Source of the DNA: Sporosarcina luteola
GTDB lineage: Bacteria; Bacillota; Bacilli; Bacillales_A; Planococcaceae
DNA: 64,000 bases
Direction of reading: 5' to 3'
Assembly (NCBI RefSeq): GCF_023715585.1
Contig: NZ_JAMBOK010000001.1
Span: 1,488,001 to 1,552,000 of the forward strand
Position numbers and translations under genes: made by a program
Part shown: positions 1-7,590 of the stretch, piece after piece
How positions within the stretch are numbered: position 1 is the first letter of the stretch
How the letters are laid out: each line of letters opens with the position of its first letter
Notes under the pieces: generated by a model
Database searches by the model: none
What the model was told of the DNA's origin: nothing
The model's input: only the letters and a program-made list of their open reading frames with translations

Positions 1-655
1 TTACATCGATAACCGTTCCGAGATCATCGCTTGAACCTTTCAGTTTTGCGCTAAATCCGTTGATCGAACCCCAATCTTTCGCTTCCAATCCGCTGCAAAC
101 GATCGTCAGCTGACTGAACGATTCATTGATGATAGGTTGTGAAAAATGGGCGGTCACATCCGCGACATCCGCATTTTTCTCCTCGATCCTCAAATATCCT
201 TCCCAGCTCTTAATCCGTTTTTCCACATATGCTGAACGCTCTTGCGCAATCGGAAGCTCCCGGAGGCTCGTATAGAGTTCGATCGGCATTGGACTGCCTG
301 TACGCCGGTTGACGGCGAATGCCAAGCGGACGCCAAGTCGGCGATTCGTCCGGACAGGCTCTTTCCGCCCTTTCACTCTGAAGCTTATCGCAAGGAAGCC
401 TTCATTTTTATAGACGCACTCCAAGACGGCAACGCGTTCGTTCAAGTGGTTGGCGAGCTGCGGATTTTCCTCTGGGCCGAAGTAGAAGGAGAATGTCATG
501 TTGTCTTGTTTTGCGGGAAGTTTTTCGATGTAGACAGAGAAATTTGCCTGCATGGAAAAGAGCTCGTTTTCGTCGATCGCCCAGTTTCCAATTTCCTTGC
601 GCGCCCGCTGCGTCATATCGAGCCGGCAGTTCATCACTTCACTTTTTTTCATCAT
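1..655 (-). CDS. Conserved hypothetical protein, N-terminal 218 residues (runs off the window)
   Basis: An uninterrupted frame runs from an ATG at 655 to the left edge with no stop, so the 3' part lies outside the window. A strong AGGAGG (661-666) sits 5 bases before the first ATG and 8 before a second in-frame ATG at 652, so either could be used. The protein begins MMKKSEVMNCRLDMTQRARK and is soluble, rich in charged residues and aromatic beta-like stretches, with no signal peptide or membrane segment. I do not recognise the family and see no catalytic motif. It is divergent from the stress-protein gene at 849. Confidence 0.75.
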   Translation of the reverse strand, partial: MMKKSEVMNCRLDMTQRARKEIGNWAIDENELFSMQANFSVYIEKLPAKQDNMTFSFYFGPEENPQLANHLNERVAVLECVYKNEGFLAISFRVKGRKEPVRTNRRLGVRLAFAVNRRTGSPMPIELYTSLRELPIAQERSAYVEKRIKSWEGYLRIEEKNADVADVTAHFSQPIINESFSQLTIVCSGLEAKDWGSINGFSAKLKGSSDDLGTVIDV

Positions 656-848
656 GACATCCTCCTTTCTGGTCCTTATCCAATATAATTCCGAAATAAA
701 ACCGTACGTTCTATCATACAACAAAAATGGTTCCTGATTCATTAGAAATCCTGAAATAGAATTTGTTGCAATCGTTTCCCGCTTCAGAAATCCGGGTATT
801 GCATGGATAGATTGTTCCTGTTAGCGAAAAATAAAAGGAGTGAGTGGT

Positions 849-1787
849 ATGAACCAAAAAACCTTTGTCGGTTTATACGATACAGAAACAGCATTGCTTG
901 TCGCCATCGAGGAGTTGGATGAAAAAGGAATCGACCCAGAAAACATGTATGTCATTGCGCGAAATGAAGAGGAAGTCGATATGCTTCGGCGCAGGACTGC
1001 AGAGGAGATCCAGTCGGCGCCTTCGAATTGGCTGGACCGTTTTATCGGTTATATTTCAGGGGAGGATCCTGTGCGCAGCATGCTTGTGGAAGTCGGTTTC
1101 GATGAGGCGGACTTGAGGCGGTATGAAGCGGAAATCAAGCAAGGCAAGTGGCTCCTCTATGTCGATGGAGAACTGAAGAAGACGGCATATGAGCTGAATG
1201 CGGAACGGCATAAGGTGGAAACGAACCCGTTTGCCCGGCCGATTTCGGAAGCTGAACGTTTGAACAGGCAGGGCGAGGAGTCGCCCGTCGGCATCGGGGA
1301 AGATGGATTGCCGAAAAATGATTACCGGGATAGCCTCGCAAAGGACGCCTATGAGGGCGGCAGTGGAGTGTCACGAGAAGACCTTCTGTTCGGCAGGGCA
1401 GGTGCGGAAGTTTTATTCGACACGTCTGAATATGAACCGAATCCGCCGAACCTTTCCTCTCCTTCCCAAAAACGCGGCACGCCGTCCGGAGAGCGCGGCC
1501 ATTTGCATCGAGTATCGCGGAGGAACGTAGATTGGGGCGGGATAGATCAAGAAAGCCAGAACGTCATCCCCGACCCGCAAAACTTCGCTGAAAGTCAGAT
1601 GGATCGACAGGATGCATTGGCGCAAGCGAAAGAGTTTGCGGATCTGTTGGAAGGCCGTAATCCGAATGGACTCAAATCCGAAAATGCCGCCAAACCGATA
1701 AAGCCGATTGTCATCGACTTGCGGAATGTCGAAGTGGATGAAGAAGCCGAATCTTGGCTACTGAAGAAAGAAAATCAGGATAAATGA
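849..1787 (+). CDS. General stress protein 17M-like (YflT-type) protein
   Basis: The first 105 or so residues (NQKTFVGLYDTETALLVAIE, then a GIDPENMYVIARNEEEV segment) look like the YflT/general stress protein 17M domain found in Bacillales. The remaining 200 residues are hydrophilic, low in complexity and not recognised. No signal peptide or membrane segment is visible. I chose the ATG at 849 because AAGGAG (835-840) lies 8 bases upstream; an in-frame GTG at 840 overlaps that site. By family analogy it may belong to the general stress response, but I saw no clear sigma-B promoter. An intrinsic terminator follows the stop. Confidence 0.7.
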   Translation: MNQKTFVGLYDTETALLVAIEELDEKGIDPENMYVIARNEEEVDMLRRRTAEEIQSAPSNWLDRFIGYISGEDPVRSMLVEVGFDEADLRRYEAEIKQGKWLLYVDGELKKTAYELNAERHKVETNPFARPISEAERLNRQGEESPVGIGEDGLPKNDYRDSLAKDAYEGGSGVSREDLLFGRAGAEVLFDTSEYEPNPPNLSSPSQKRGTPSGERGHLHRVSRRNVDWGGIDQESQNVIPDPQNFAESQMDRQDALAQAKEFADLLEGRNPNGLKSENAAKPIKPIVIDLRNVEVDEEAESWLLKKENQDK

Positions 1788-1792
1788 TGGAT

Positions 1793-1825
1793 GACCATGC
1801 ACCTTTCGGGTGTGTGGTCTTTTTA
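1793..1825 (+). terminator. Intrinsic terminator after the YflT-like gene
   Basis: An 11-bp stem, GACCATGCACC with GGTGTGTGGTC, around a TTTCG loop is followed by TTTTT. Confidence 0.85.
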
Positions 1826-1880
1826 TCATGAAATTTCACTTTCTTATTAACTTAATTCTCTCGTCCTTTATAAACTTTTC

Positions 1881-1889
1881 TGCTATAAT
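1881..1889 (+). promoter_or_regulatory. Extended -10 promoter element for the nuclease gene
   Basis: TGC followed by TATAAT is a canonical extended -10 box. I see no good -35 at the usual distance. It lies about 100 bases before the nuclease start. Confidence 0.55.
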
Positions 1890-1990
1890 ACTAGAGTATT
1901 TTAGTAAAGGATTACGCCGAACTGAATTACAAAAATATAATAGATGACTTACTTGGAGACGACGTGTTTCCAAAGCGTGGAGGAATGGAT

Positions 1991-2995
1991 TTGAAAGTTT
2001 CATTAAGAGTTTTGGTTGGATTGTTGTTCGTGGGATTACTCTCGCTTGCAGGATGTACCGATAGTTCCGGCGACTTCGAGCTGAATGAAAAAGCGACGAC
2101 GGAGCAGGTCAAAACTGACCAACAGGACACCCATGAAGAGAAAGCACCAGAAGAAGACACTTCAACTGTTGAAGAGGAAGAAATTGAAAAAGAAAAAGCC
2201 GTTAAGGATGAAAATAAATCGGATGCTGCGAAAACCAATCCGGCTATCGTCGCTCCTTCGAGTGAAAAGAATCCTGCTGCAACTGCGAAACCGGCACCGG
2301 TGAAAAAGACTGAGACGTCCGGTACAACAGCGCAAGTTCCCGTTAAATTAGTTAAGACAATTGACGGCGATACGATTAAAGTATTGTATAACGGCAAAGA
2401 GATCAATGTCCGCTATTTATTGGTCGATACGCCAGAAACGAATCATCCCCGCCTTGGGAAGCAGCCGTTCGGCGACAAGGCGAAGGAGCGCAACCGACAA
2501 TTGGTCAATAGCGGTGCCCTCACGCTCGAATTTGATATCGGGGAGCGCTACGACAAGTACGACCGATTACTTGCCTATGTCTATGTCGACGGGAAAAGCG
2601 TCCAAGAGACGTTGCTTGCGGAAGGACTTGCCCGCGTTGCATACGTTTATCCGCCAAACACGCGTCATTTGACACCGTTTGAGGAAGCGCAAGCGTCAGC
2701 AAAGAAAAAAGCACTAGGCATCTGGTCGATCGAAAATTACACGACTGATTCCGGATTCAACAGCGATGCGGCACCTGCGAAAAGTTCCGGCAGTACAGCT
2801 GTAAAGCCGAAAGCACCTAGTGTTCCTGCAACTAAACCGGCACCAGCGCCAAGTACGACTGTTTCCGGAGGTCAGGAATGGTTCCAAAACTGCACGGAGC
2901 TCCGTAAGAAATATCCGAACGGCGTTCCTCAAGGCCATGCCGCCTACCAGGCGAAAATGGACCGTGACAAAGACGGCTTTGCATGTGAAAGATGA
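1991..2995 (+). CDS. Lipoprotein thermonuclease (SNase domain) with C-terminal Excalibur domain
   Basis: A lipoprotein signal with lipobox LAGC near residue 20 is followed by a low-complexity Glu/Lys/Ala linker of about 90 residues. The staphylococcal-nuclease domain follows (TIDGDTIKV; RYLLVDTPET with the first catalytic Arg; GERYDKYDRLLAYVY with Glu and the second Arg). After a Pro/Ala/Ser linker comes an Excalibur calcium-binding motif (FQNCTEL, DRDKDGFACE). It should be a membrane-anchored extracellular Ca-dependent nuclease. The start is uncertain: GGAGG (1979-1983) is correctly spaced for the TTG at 1991, touches the ATG at 1985, and a GTG at 1964 has a weaker GGAG. The protein at 41961 carries the same Excalibur domain. 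Confidence 0.88.
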   Translation: MKVSLRVLVGLLFVGLLSLAGCTDSSGDFELNEKATTEQVKTDQQDTHEEKAPEEDTSTVEEEEIEKEKAVKDENKSDAAKTNPAIVAPSSEKNPAATAKPAPVKKTETSGTTAQVPVKLVKTIDGDTIKVLYNGKEINVRYLLVDTPETNHPRLGKQPFGDKAKERNRQLVNSGALTLEFDIGERYDKYDRLLAYVYVDGKSVQETLLAEGLARVAYVYPPNTRHLTPFEEAQASAKKKALGIWSIENYTTDSGFNSDAAPAKSSGSTAVKPKAPSVPATKPAPAPSTTVSGGQEWFQNCTELRKKYPNGVPQGHAAYQAKMDRDKDGFACER

Positions 2996-3003
2996 TTGTT
3001 TGA

Positions 3004-3038
3004 ACCGGAAGAGGGCTCCCCTCTTCCGGGTTTTTTTT
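3004..3038 (+). terminator. Intrinsic terminator after the nuclease gene
   Basis: The stem CCGGAAGAGGG/CCCTCTTCCGG is followed by eight T. Confidence 0.9.
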
Positions 3039-3039
3039 G

Positions 3040-3277
3040 GACGCGCGGCGGCTTGCTTTGGGCGCGGGAGGCGGCGCTTTGGGCGCGGGAGGCCTCGCTT
3101 TGGGCGCGGGAGGCGGCGTTTTGGGCGCGGAATGCTGGGCTTTGGGCGCGGGAGGCGGCGTTTTGGGCGCGGAATGCTTTGCTTTGGGCGCGGGAGGCGG
3201 CGCTTTGGGCGCGGAATGCGGCACTTTGGGCGCGGAATGCTGCGCTTTGGACGCGCAGCTACACGCTTCGGACGCGA
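3040..3277 (+). repeat. Degenerate tandem array, 12 copies at an exact 21-bp period
   Basis: A core (GGCGCGG, or GACGCG at the ends) recurs near 3040, 3061, 3082, 3103, 3124, 3145, 3166, 3187, 3208, 3229, 3250 and 3271. Between the cores the sequence is CTTTG preceded by GAGGCGG- or AATGCT-type variants. The 21-bp period is a multiple of three, so all three plus frames and one minus frame stay open as 7-residue repeats. I take those ORFs as by-products, since none has a convincing ribosome binding site. The array is much more GC-rich than its surroundings and lies between convergent genes, directly behind the nuclease terminator. Confidence 0.85.
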
Positions 3278-3310
3278 TTAAATAAAAAGCGCTTTTAAAT
3301 CCTAAATAAA

Positions 3311-3347
3311 AAAAGCGGATTGCCATTTCCATTAGGCAATCCGCTTT
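3311..3347 (-). terminator. Intrinsic terminator of the tct operon
   Basis: The stem AAGCGGATTGCC/GGCAATCCGCTT has a 10-base loop and is followed on the minus strand by a T tract, just downstream of the tctA stop. Confidence 0.9.
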
Positions 3348-3352
3348 GCTAT

Positions 3353-4879
3353 TCACCCTTCTTCTTCCACAATTACCGCTTTGCCTTTCATTTTCAACAA
3401 TAGCGGAATGATCAGCCATGCTGCGGCTGCAATGAGGAATACGAGAGACAGGGGCTGTGTGAAGAAAATGCTGAATTCGCCGTTTGAAATCGTAAGGGCG
3501 CGGCGCATATTGTTTTCGATCATCGGCCCGAGCACGAGTGCGAGGACGAGAGGAGCGACCGGGTAATCGTTTTTCGATAATAAATACCCGACCACGCCGC
3601 ATCCGAGCAATAAGTACAAATCGAATGTCGTATATTGCACGGCATACACACCGAAAAATGAAATTGCCACGATAATTGGCAACAAATATTTCTTTGGCGT
3701 TTGAATGACCTTTGCGAATACACGGACGAGCGGCATATTCAGCACCAACAACATCAAGTTGCCGATGAACATACTTGCGATAAGCCCCCACGCCACTTCG
3801 GGATGCTCGTCGAAAAGAAGCGGGCCTGGCTGGATATTGTACATGATTAACGCACCCATCAGGATAGCAGTCGTTCCGGAACCCGGGATCCCGAGCGTCA
3901 GCAAAGGAATCATGGCGCCTCCGGAAGCTGCGTTGTTCGCAGATTCAGGACCGGCGACCCCTGCAATATTTCCATGTCCGAATGTTTCAGGACGTTTGCT
4001 GAATTTCTTCTCTGTCATATATGAGAAGAAGGAAGCGAGCGTCGCGCCTGCGCCCGGAAGCACTCCGATGAAGAATCCGAGCAATGAACCGCGGACGATC
4101 GGCACTGTGCTGTCTTTCATATCCTGCTTCGTCGGGAGGATCCGGTTGATTTTTGCAATCGCCCCATCTTCCTCGTCCCTTTCCAGAACAGTTTTGAACA
4201 CTTCACCGAGCGCGAAAAGCCCGACTGCAATCGTCAAAAATTCGAGGCCTGAGAAGAGGATCGGTTGGTTGTATGTAAAACGGGCAATCCCCGAGACCGC
4301 ATCGATGCCGATTGTTCCGAGCAGCAGTCCGAAGACCGTCATTATCAACGCTTTCGTCATCGACTTCCCGGCGAGTCCGCTTACTGCTGCCAAACCTAAC
4401 AGCATCAATGAGAAATATTGCGCCGGCCCGAAGTTGATAGCGACATTGGACAATGGTTCAGCCAGCAAAACGAGGCCAATCAAGGAGATGATGCCCGCAC
4501 AGAACGATCCGATGGCGGAAATCGCCAATGCAGCCCCTGCCCGGCCTTGTCTTGCCATTTGATAACCGTCAAGCGTCGTGACGACGGAAGATGATTCTCC
4601 TGGGGTGTTCAATAATATGGATGTTGTTGATCCTCCATACATCGCCCCGTAGTAGACGCCGGCCAGCAAAATGATGGAACTTGCGGCAGCTGCACTTGTC
4701 GGCATGCCGGACGTGATCGTTGCCGTGACCGGAATAAGGAGTGCCACCCCGCTCATCGGGCCGATGCCCGGAAGCACGCCGACAGCTGTTCCGATGACGA
4801 CGCCGATGAACGCAAATAATAGATTATGCCATTGGAAGGCGATCGCAAAACCATCACCCAGAAATTGTAATGTGCTCAT
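3353..4879 (-). CDS. tctA: Tripartite tricarboxylate transporter, large permease TctA
   Basis: This is the large membrane subunit of a TTT-family secondary carrier, 508 residues (usual length) with about 12 hydrophobic segments. Family motifs include GTAVGVLPGIGPMSGVALL near residue 30, YGGSTTSILLNTPGE near 100 and a second copy, LLTLGIPGSGTTAILMGAL, near 325. The ATG at 4879 has GAAAGGAG 7 bases upstream; longer in-frame starts have none. It is the last gene of tctC-tctB-tctA and ends at a strong terminator. The substrate is probably a tricarboxylate such as citrate, judging from the adjacent CitA/CitB-type system, but this cannot be read from the sequence. Confidence 0.93.
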   Translation of the reverse strand: MSTLQFLGDGFAIAFQWHNLLFAFIGVVIGTAVGVLPGIGPMSGVALLIPVTATITSGMPTSAAAASSIILLAGVYYGAMYGGSTTSILLNTPGESSSVVTTLDGYQMARQGRAGAALAISAIGSFCAGIISLIGLVLLAEPLSNVAINFGPAQYFSLMLLGLAAVSGLAGKSMTKALIMTVFGLLLGTIGIDAVSGIARFTYNQPILFSGLEFLTIAVGLFALGEVFKTVLERDEEDGAIAKINRILPTKQDMKDSTVPIVRGSLLGFFIGVLPGAGATLASFFSYMTEKKFSKRPETFGHGNIAGVAGPESANNAASGGAMIPLLTLGIPGSGTTAILMGALIMYNIQPGPLLFDEHPEVAWGLIASMFIGNLMLLVLNMPLVRVFAKVIQTPKKYLLPIIVAISFFGVYAVQYTTFDLYLLLGCGVVGYLLSKNDYPVAPLVLALVLGPMIENNMRRALTISNGEFSIFFTQPLSLVFLIAAAAWLIIPLLLKMKGKAVIVEEEG

Positions 4880-4949
4880 GCTGTGACTCCTTTCTTCTCT
4901 CAATCAATTTCGCCTTGGCGTAATTGAGTCCGGATTTTTATCGAGCTTG

Positions 4950-5012
4950 AGGCCAACAGGATGTTGGTCATGCAACCGTTGCCGCAGGACGCGGCGAACC
5001 TAGGTTGCCTAC
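4950..5012 (+). other. Structured intergenic sequence between tctB and tctA
   Basis: Nested pairings are visible: GCCAACA with TGTTGG, and an outer GCAACC/GGTTGC enclosing GCCGC/GCGGC. There is no ORF. It may be a small repeat or an RNA-processing structure in the tct transcript; nothing identifies it further. Confidence 0.4.
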
Positions 5013-5052
5013 CTTTTCTCCCTTTAAAATCCGTGACATCCGCCGGAGGCAG

Positions 5053-5095
5053 CTATAACTTCATCCAGCAGGGTCTTTGCTGGATGAAGTTATAG
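5053..5095. repeat. Perfect 18-bp inverted repeat at the tctB stop codon
   Basis: CTATAACTTCATCCAGCA and its exact complement surround a 7-base loop. One arm contains the tctB stop codon. No T tract follows on the minus strand, so it is not a standard terminator. It could protect or process the tctCB part of the message. Confidence 0.75.
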
Positions 5096-5536
5096 TGGAA
5101 AGCCGGGCAAAGATCCGCCAAGGAATTCCGCAAAGAAATAATAGATGCCTAACGAGAAAACCGCTGCGATAATGACTGTCGGAATAATTCTTCCTCGCTC
5201 CATTGTCTGAAATGTGACGAGCAAAAAGAGGAATGTCGAGATGACGTACCCGATCTTCTCCAGCAAGAATGCATACAGCGCTGCACTCACGAGAATGATG
5301 AAGAACTTTTTATATTGCAGCTTTTCCTTGGATGCCGATTCTGATTTGTATGTAAACGTTTCGTACAGCAGCCGCAAACTCAAAAGAATCAATATGACGC
5401 CAAGCCATAATGGAAAGATTTTAGGTCCTACCGTTGAACCGTATGCGCTGCTTGCAATCTTCGTACTTTCGATGACAAATAAAAGACCGATCAGTAAAAA
5501 AGCGATGCTTGCATATCGATCGAATGTTTTACTCAT
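5090..5536 (-). CDS. tctB: Tripartite tricarboxylate transporter, small subunit TctB
   Basis: This 148-residue membrane protein has four predicted hydrophobic helices and the TctB-like pattern: an N-terminal helix followed by STVGPKIFPLWLGVILILLS, and a C-terminal helix pair. The ATG at 5536 has GGGAGGTG about 9 bases upstream; the longer frame to 5761 would run through the intergenic spacer. It partners TctA in the membrane. It sits between tctC and tctA, about 210 bases from each, which is wide for an operon. Confidence 0.9.
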   Translation of the reverse strand: MSKTFDRYASIAFLLIGLLFVIESTKIASSAYGSTVGPKIFPLWLGVILILLSLRLLYETFTYKSESASKEKLQYKKFFIILVSAALYAFLLEKIGYVISTFLFLLVTFQTMERGRIIPTVIIAAVFSLGIYYFFAEFLGGSLPGFPL

Positions 5537-5744
5537 AGTCTTTAACACCTCCCTATAAAAAAAGCGAATGGTGCCTGCATAGAGGCGAAAGGCAAAGCCG
5601 TAACGAAGAACGGCTTTTGCGAGTAAAAGCGAAGCGTTAGGAGCAATAATTTTTGCCACAGAACAGCTTTGTCTTATGACCCCGAGCTTTTGGCGCCAGT
5701 AGCTGGATTGAAAAGGCGGCCGCTTAAGCCGCCATAAAAATGTG
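5537..5744 (-). other. tctC-tctB spacer with hairpins, including a terminator-like stem after tctC
   Basis: No gene is visible. Just downstream of tctC (5712-5733) GGCGGC pairs with GCCGCC and is followed on the minus strand by TTTTC, a weak terminator or attenuator. A second hairpin near 5592-5620 pairs GCAAAGCCGT with ACGGCTTTTGC. Partial termination here would give more binding protein than permease, as is usual in such operons. Confidence 0.5.
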
Positions 5745-6758
5745 TTATTTTTGCATGCCAAGTGCTGTCAGAAGCTCAACGATGACTTTGTCTTGATCTT
5801 CCAAGTACTTCGTGAAATCTTCAGATCCGCGGTATTCGCTTTGCCAGCCGTTTCTTTCGAGTTCAGCTTTCCACTCGTCCGTCTCGGTCATTGCTTTGAG
5901 CTTTTCTGTCCAATAGTCAACTGCAGCATCGGACATTTCCTTTGGTCCGAACAGACCGCGCCAAATTGTGAACTCTGCATCAATGCCTTCTTCTTTGAAC
6001 GTCGGAACTTCAGACAATTCGCCGCCAAGACGTTCTGACGAGCTGACAGCAAGGACACGGACATCTCCTGATTTCACGTATTGTCCGATTGTCGATGCAT
6101 CCGTTGCGATGACGTCAGCATTACCACCGAGCAACGCTGCAACTGCTTCTCCTCCGCCGTCATACGACACGTATTTCACTGTCTTCGGATCAATTCCATA
6201 TTCGAAAGCTGGCAGGACGCCAACTAGATGGTCCATCGAGCCTGGTGCAGATCCGCCGGCAAGCGTGACTGATTTTGCATCTTTCTTAATTGCTTCCAAT
6301 ACGTCCTTCAGCGTCTTGAAGTCTGAATCGGCTTTAACGACAATCGCGCCGTAATCGCGTGTCAGCTGCGCCAATGGAGTAGTATCCTTGTAACCGTAAG
6401 GGCTGTTCCCTTCAGCCTTATTGTTATTGATTAAAAGAGGTGGAGATTTTACGAGCAACGCGTAATCATTTTTGACTTCCTTCGTTGCAAACTCCGCCAT
6501 GTAAACGGCACCGCCGCCACCTGGTTTATTCTCAACCGTAATCGGTTTTTCAATGAGCTTCGTGTCATTCATCGTTTTAGCAATTGCACGGGCGGTCAAA
6601 TCCCATCCGCCGCCTGCTCCGGATGGTGCAACAATCGTCAAGTTCTTCTCCGGATATTTCGAAGAGCTCCCCTCTGCTCCGTCATCCTTTGCACACGCTG
6701 CGAGGCTGAGTGCCATAACACTTGCCATAGCGACAATCTTAAACTTCTTCCATTTCAT
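5745..6758 (-). CDS. tctC: Tripartite tricarboxylate transporter substrate-binding protein TctC
   Basis: This 337-residue lipoprotein has the signal MKWKKFKIVAMASVMALSLA ending at a lipobox Cys, then the TctC/Bug fold: SKYPEKNLTIVAPSGAGGGWD, VENKPGGGGA, and a DGGGEAVAALLGGNADV segment near residue 200. It captures the substrate outside the cell and delivers it to TctAB. It is the first gene of the tct operon, directly downstream of the two-component genes. A terminator hairpin and a cre-like site lie in its leader. Confidence 0.93.
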   Translation of the reverse strand: MKWKKFKIVAMASVMALSLAACAKDDGAEGSSSKYPEKNLTIVAPSGAGGGWDLTARAIAKTMNDTKLIEKPITVENKPGGGGAVYMAEFATKEVKNDYALLVKSPPLLINNNKAEGNSPYGYKDTTPLAQLTRDYGAIVVKADSDFKTLKDVLEAIKKDAKSVTLAGGSAPGSMDHLVGVLPAFEYGIDPKTVKYVSYDGGGEAVAALLGGNADVIATDASTIGQYVKSGDVRVLAVSSSERLGGELSEVPTFKEEGIDAEFTIWRGLFGPKEMSDAAVDYWTEKLKAMTETDEWKAELERNGWQSEYRGSEDFTKYLEDQDKVIVELLTALGMQK

Positions 6759-6780
6759 CCTGCATCCCCCTTTTGAATAA

Positions 6781-6817
6781 AAAAAATGATGGTAGCGCTT
6801 TCAACCGCTATCATCAA
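6781..6817 (-). terminator. Terminator between the two-component genes and tctC, overlapping a cre-like site
   Basis: On the minus strand TGATGATAGCG pairs with CGCTACCATCA (one G-T pair) around an 8-base loop and is followed by seven T. TGGTAGCGCTTTCA within it (6790-6803) differs from the CcpA cre consensus at one position. The T tract ends about 20 bases before the tctC start, so the hairpin lies in the tctC leader unless tctC has a promoter inside it. Confidence 0.7.
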
Positions 6818-6897
6818 TTTATCAGAAGGTTGGTTATTTTCAATGTTTCCGGTCATAAGTTCAATAATGGGTGTAAACGTCATTTTGTTCATATTGT

Positions 6898-7590
6898 TCA
6901 TCGGTATTGGATGAAGTATCTTCGTTCAGGGCGGCCGACCGAACCGTAGATCAGCTCGGTGTACGCTCGTTTTTCCGAAACGAGATGCTCCAAATAGCGC
7001 CTTGCGGTCGAGCGGCTGACGCCGATGTCCACGCCAAGCGTTTCAGCGGTGATTCCTCCTTCGACCTGTTTCATATGGCTGATGACTTTCTCTTTCGTTA
7101 TCGGGTCGATTCCTTTCGGAGGAAGATTTTCTGTGATTTCTACAGTGGTATTTGTTTTATTCCACAAGAAGTCGATTGAATCCTCTTTCATGGTCCCCTC
7201 GCCAGCAAGCTTCTCCCTTTTCGCCCTGTAGGAAAGGAGGCTTTCCCTGAACCGATCGAATGTGAGAGGCTTCAGGATATAATCAGCTACGCCGCGGCGG
7301 TACGCCTTTTTGACGATGTCGACTTCCGCGGCAGCGGTTATGAAAATGATGTCAGTGTCAGGACTGTTCTCATGGATAAAACCCATGATCTCCGTACCGA
7401 GAGCATCGGGTAAATAGACATCGAGCAGCACAAGATCCGGCGTCAGCGCCTGCACCCAATCCTTCGCCTCTTCGCCGGTATGCGCGGAGCCGACGACCGT
7501 GAAGCCTTCCAATTTCTCAATGAACCGCTTATGGATGTCTGCAATCCGCTTATCGTCTTCAATGATTAAAATTTCAATTGGAGCCTGCAT
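6898..7590 (-). CDS. Response regulator, CitB/DctR (DcuR) family
   Basis: 230 residues. Receiver domain 1-120: acidic pair in IEILIIEDDKR, phosphorylation Asp in PDLVLLDVYLPD, Thr in IIFITA and Lys in YILKPL. A linker and a C-terminal winged helix follow, with ETLGVDIGVSRSTARRYLEH as recognition region. The ATG at 7590 follows AAGGGGGT. Its start overlaps the end of the kinase gene by 17 bases, indicating translational coupling. By family analogy it activates the adjacent tct transporter when the external carboxylate is sensed. Confidence 0.9.
   Translation of the reverse strand: MQAPIEILIIEDDKRIADIHKRFIEKLEGFTVVGSAHTGEEAKDWVQALTPDLVLLDVYLPDALGTEIMGFIHENSPDTDIIFITAAAEVDIVKKAYRRGVADYILKPLTFDRFRESLLSYRAKREKLAGEGTMKEDSIDFLWNKTNTTVEITENLPPKGIDPITKEKVISHMKQVEGGITAETLGVDIGVSRSTARRYLEHLVSEKRAYTELIYGSVGRPERRYFIQYR

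Noticed and set aside
242-688. Plus-strand ORF of 148 codons at the left edge
   Set aside because: The opposite strand carries an uninterrupted frame with a perfect Shine-Dalgarno, which explains the open frame.
3040-3277. Long open frames in the 21-bp array on both strands (repeats such as LGAGGGA, FGRGRRR and SAPKAPP)
   Set aside because: They follow from a period divisible by three; no ribosome binding sites, and several frames are open at once.
5569-5585. GGTGCCTGCAT in the tctC-tctB spacer as a further element copy
   Set aside because: Only the first seven bases agree; none of the inner motifs or the right end is present.
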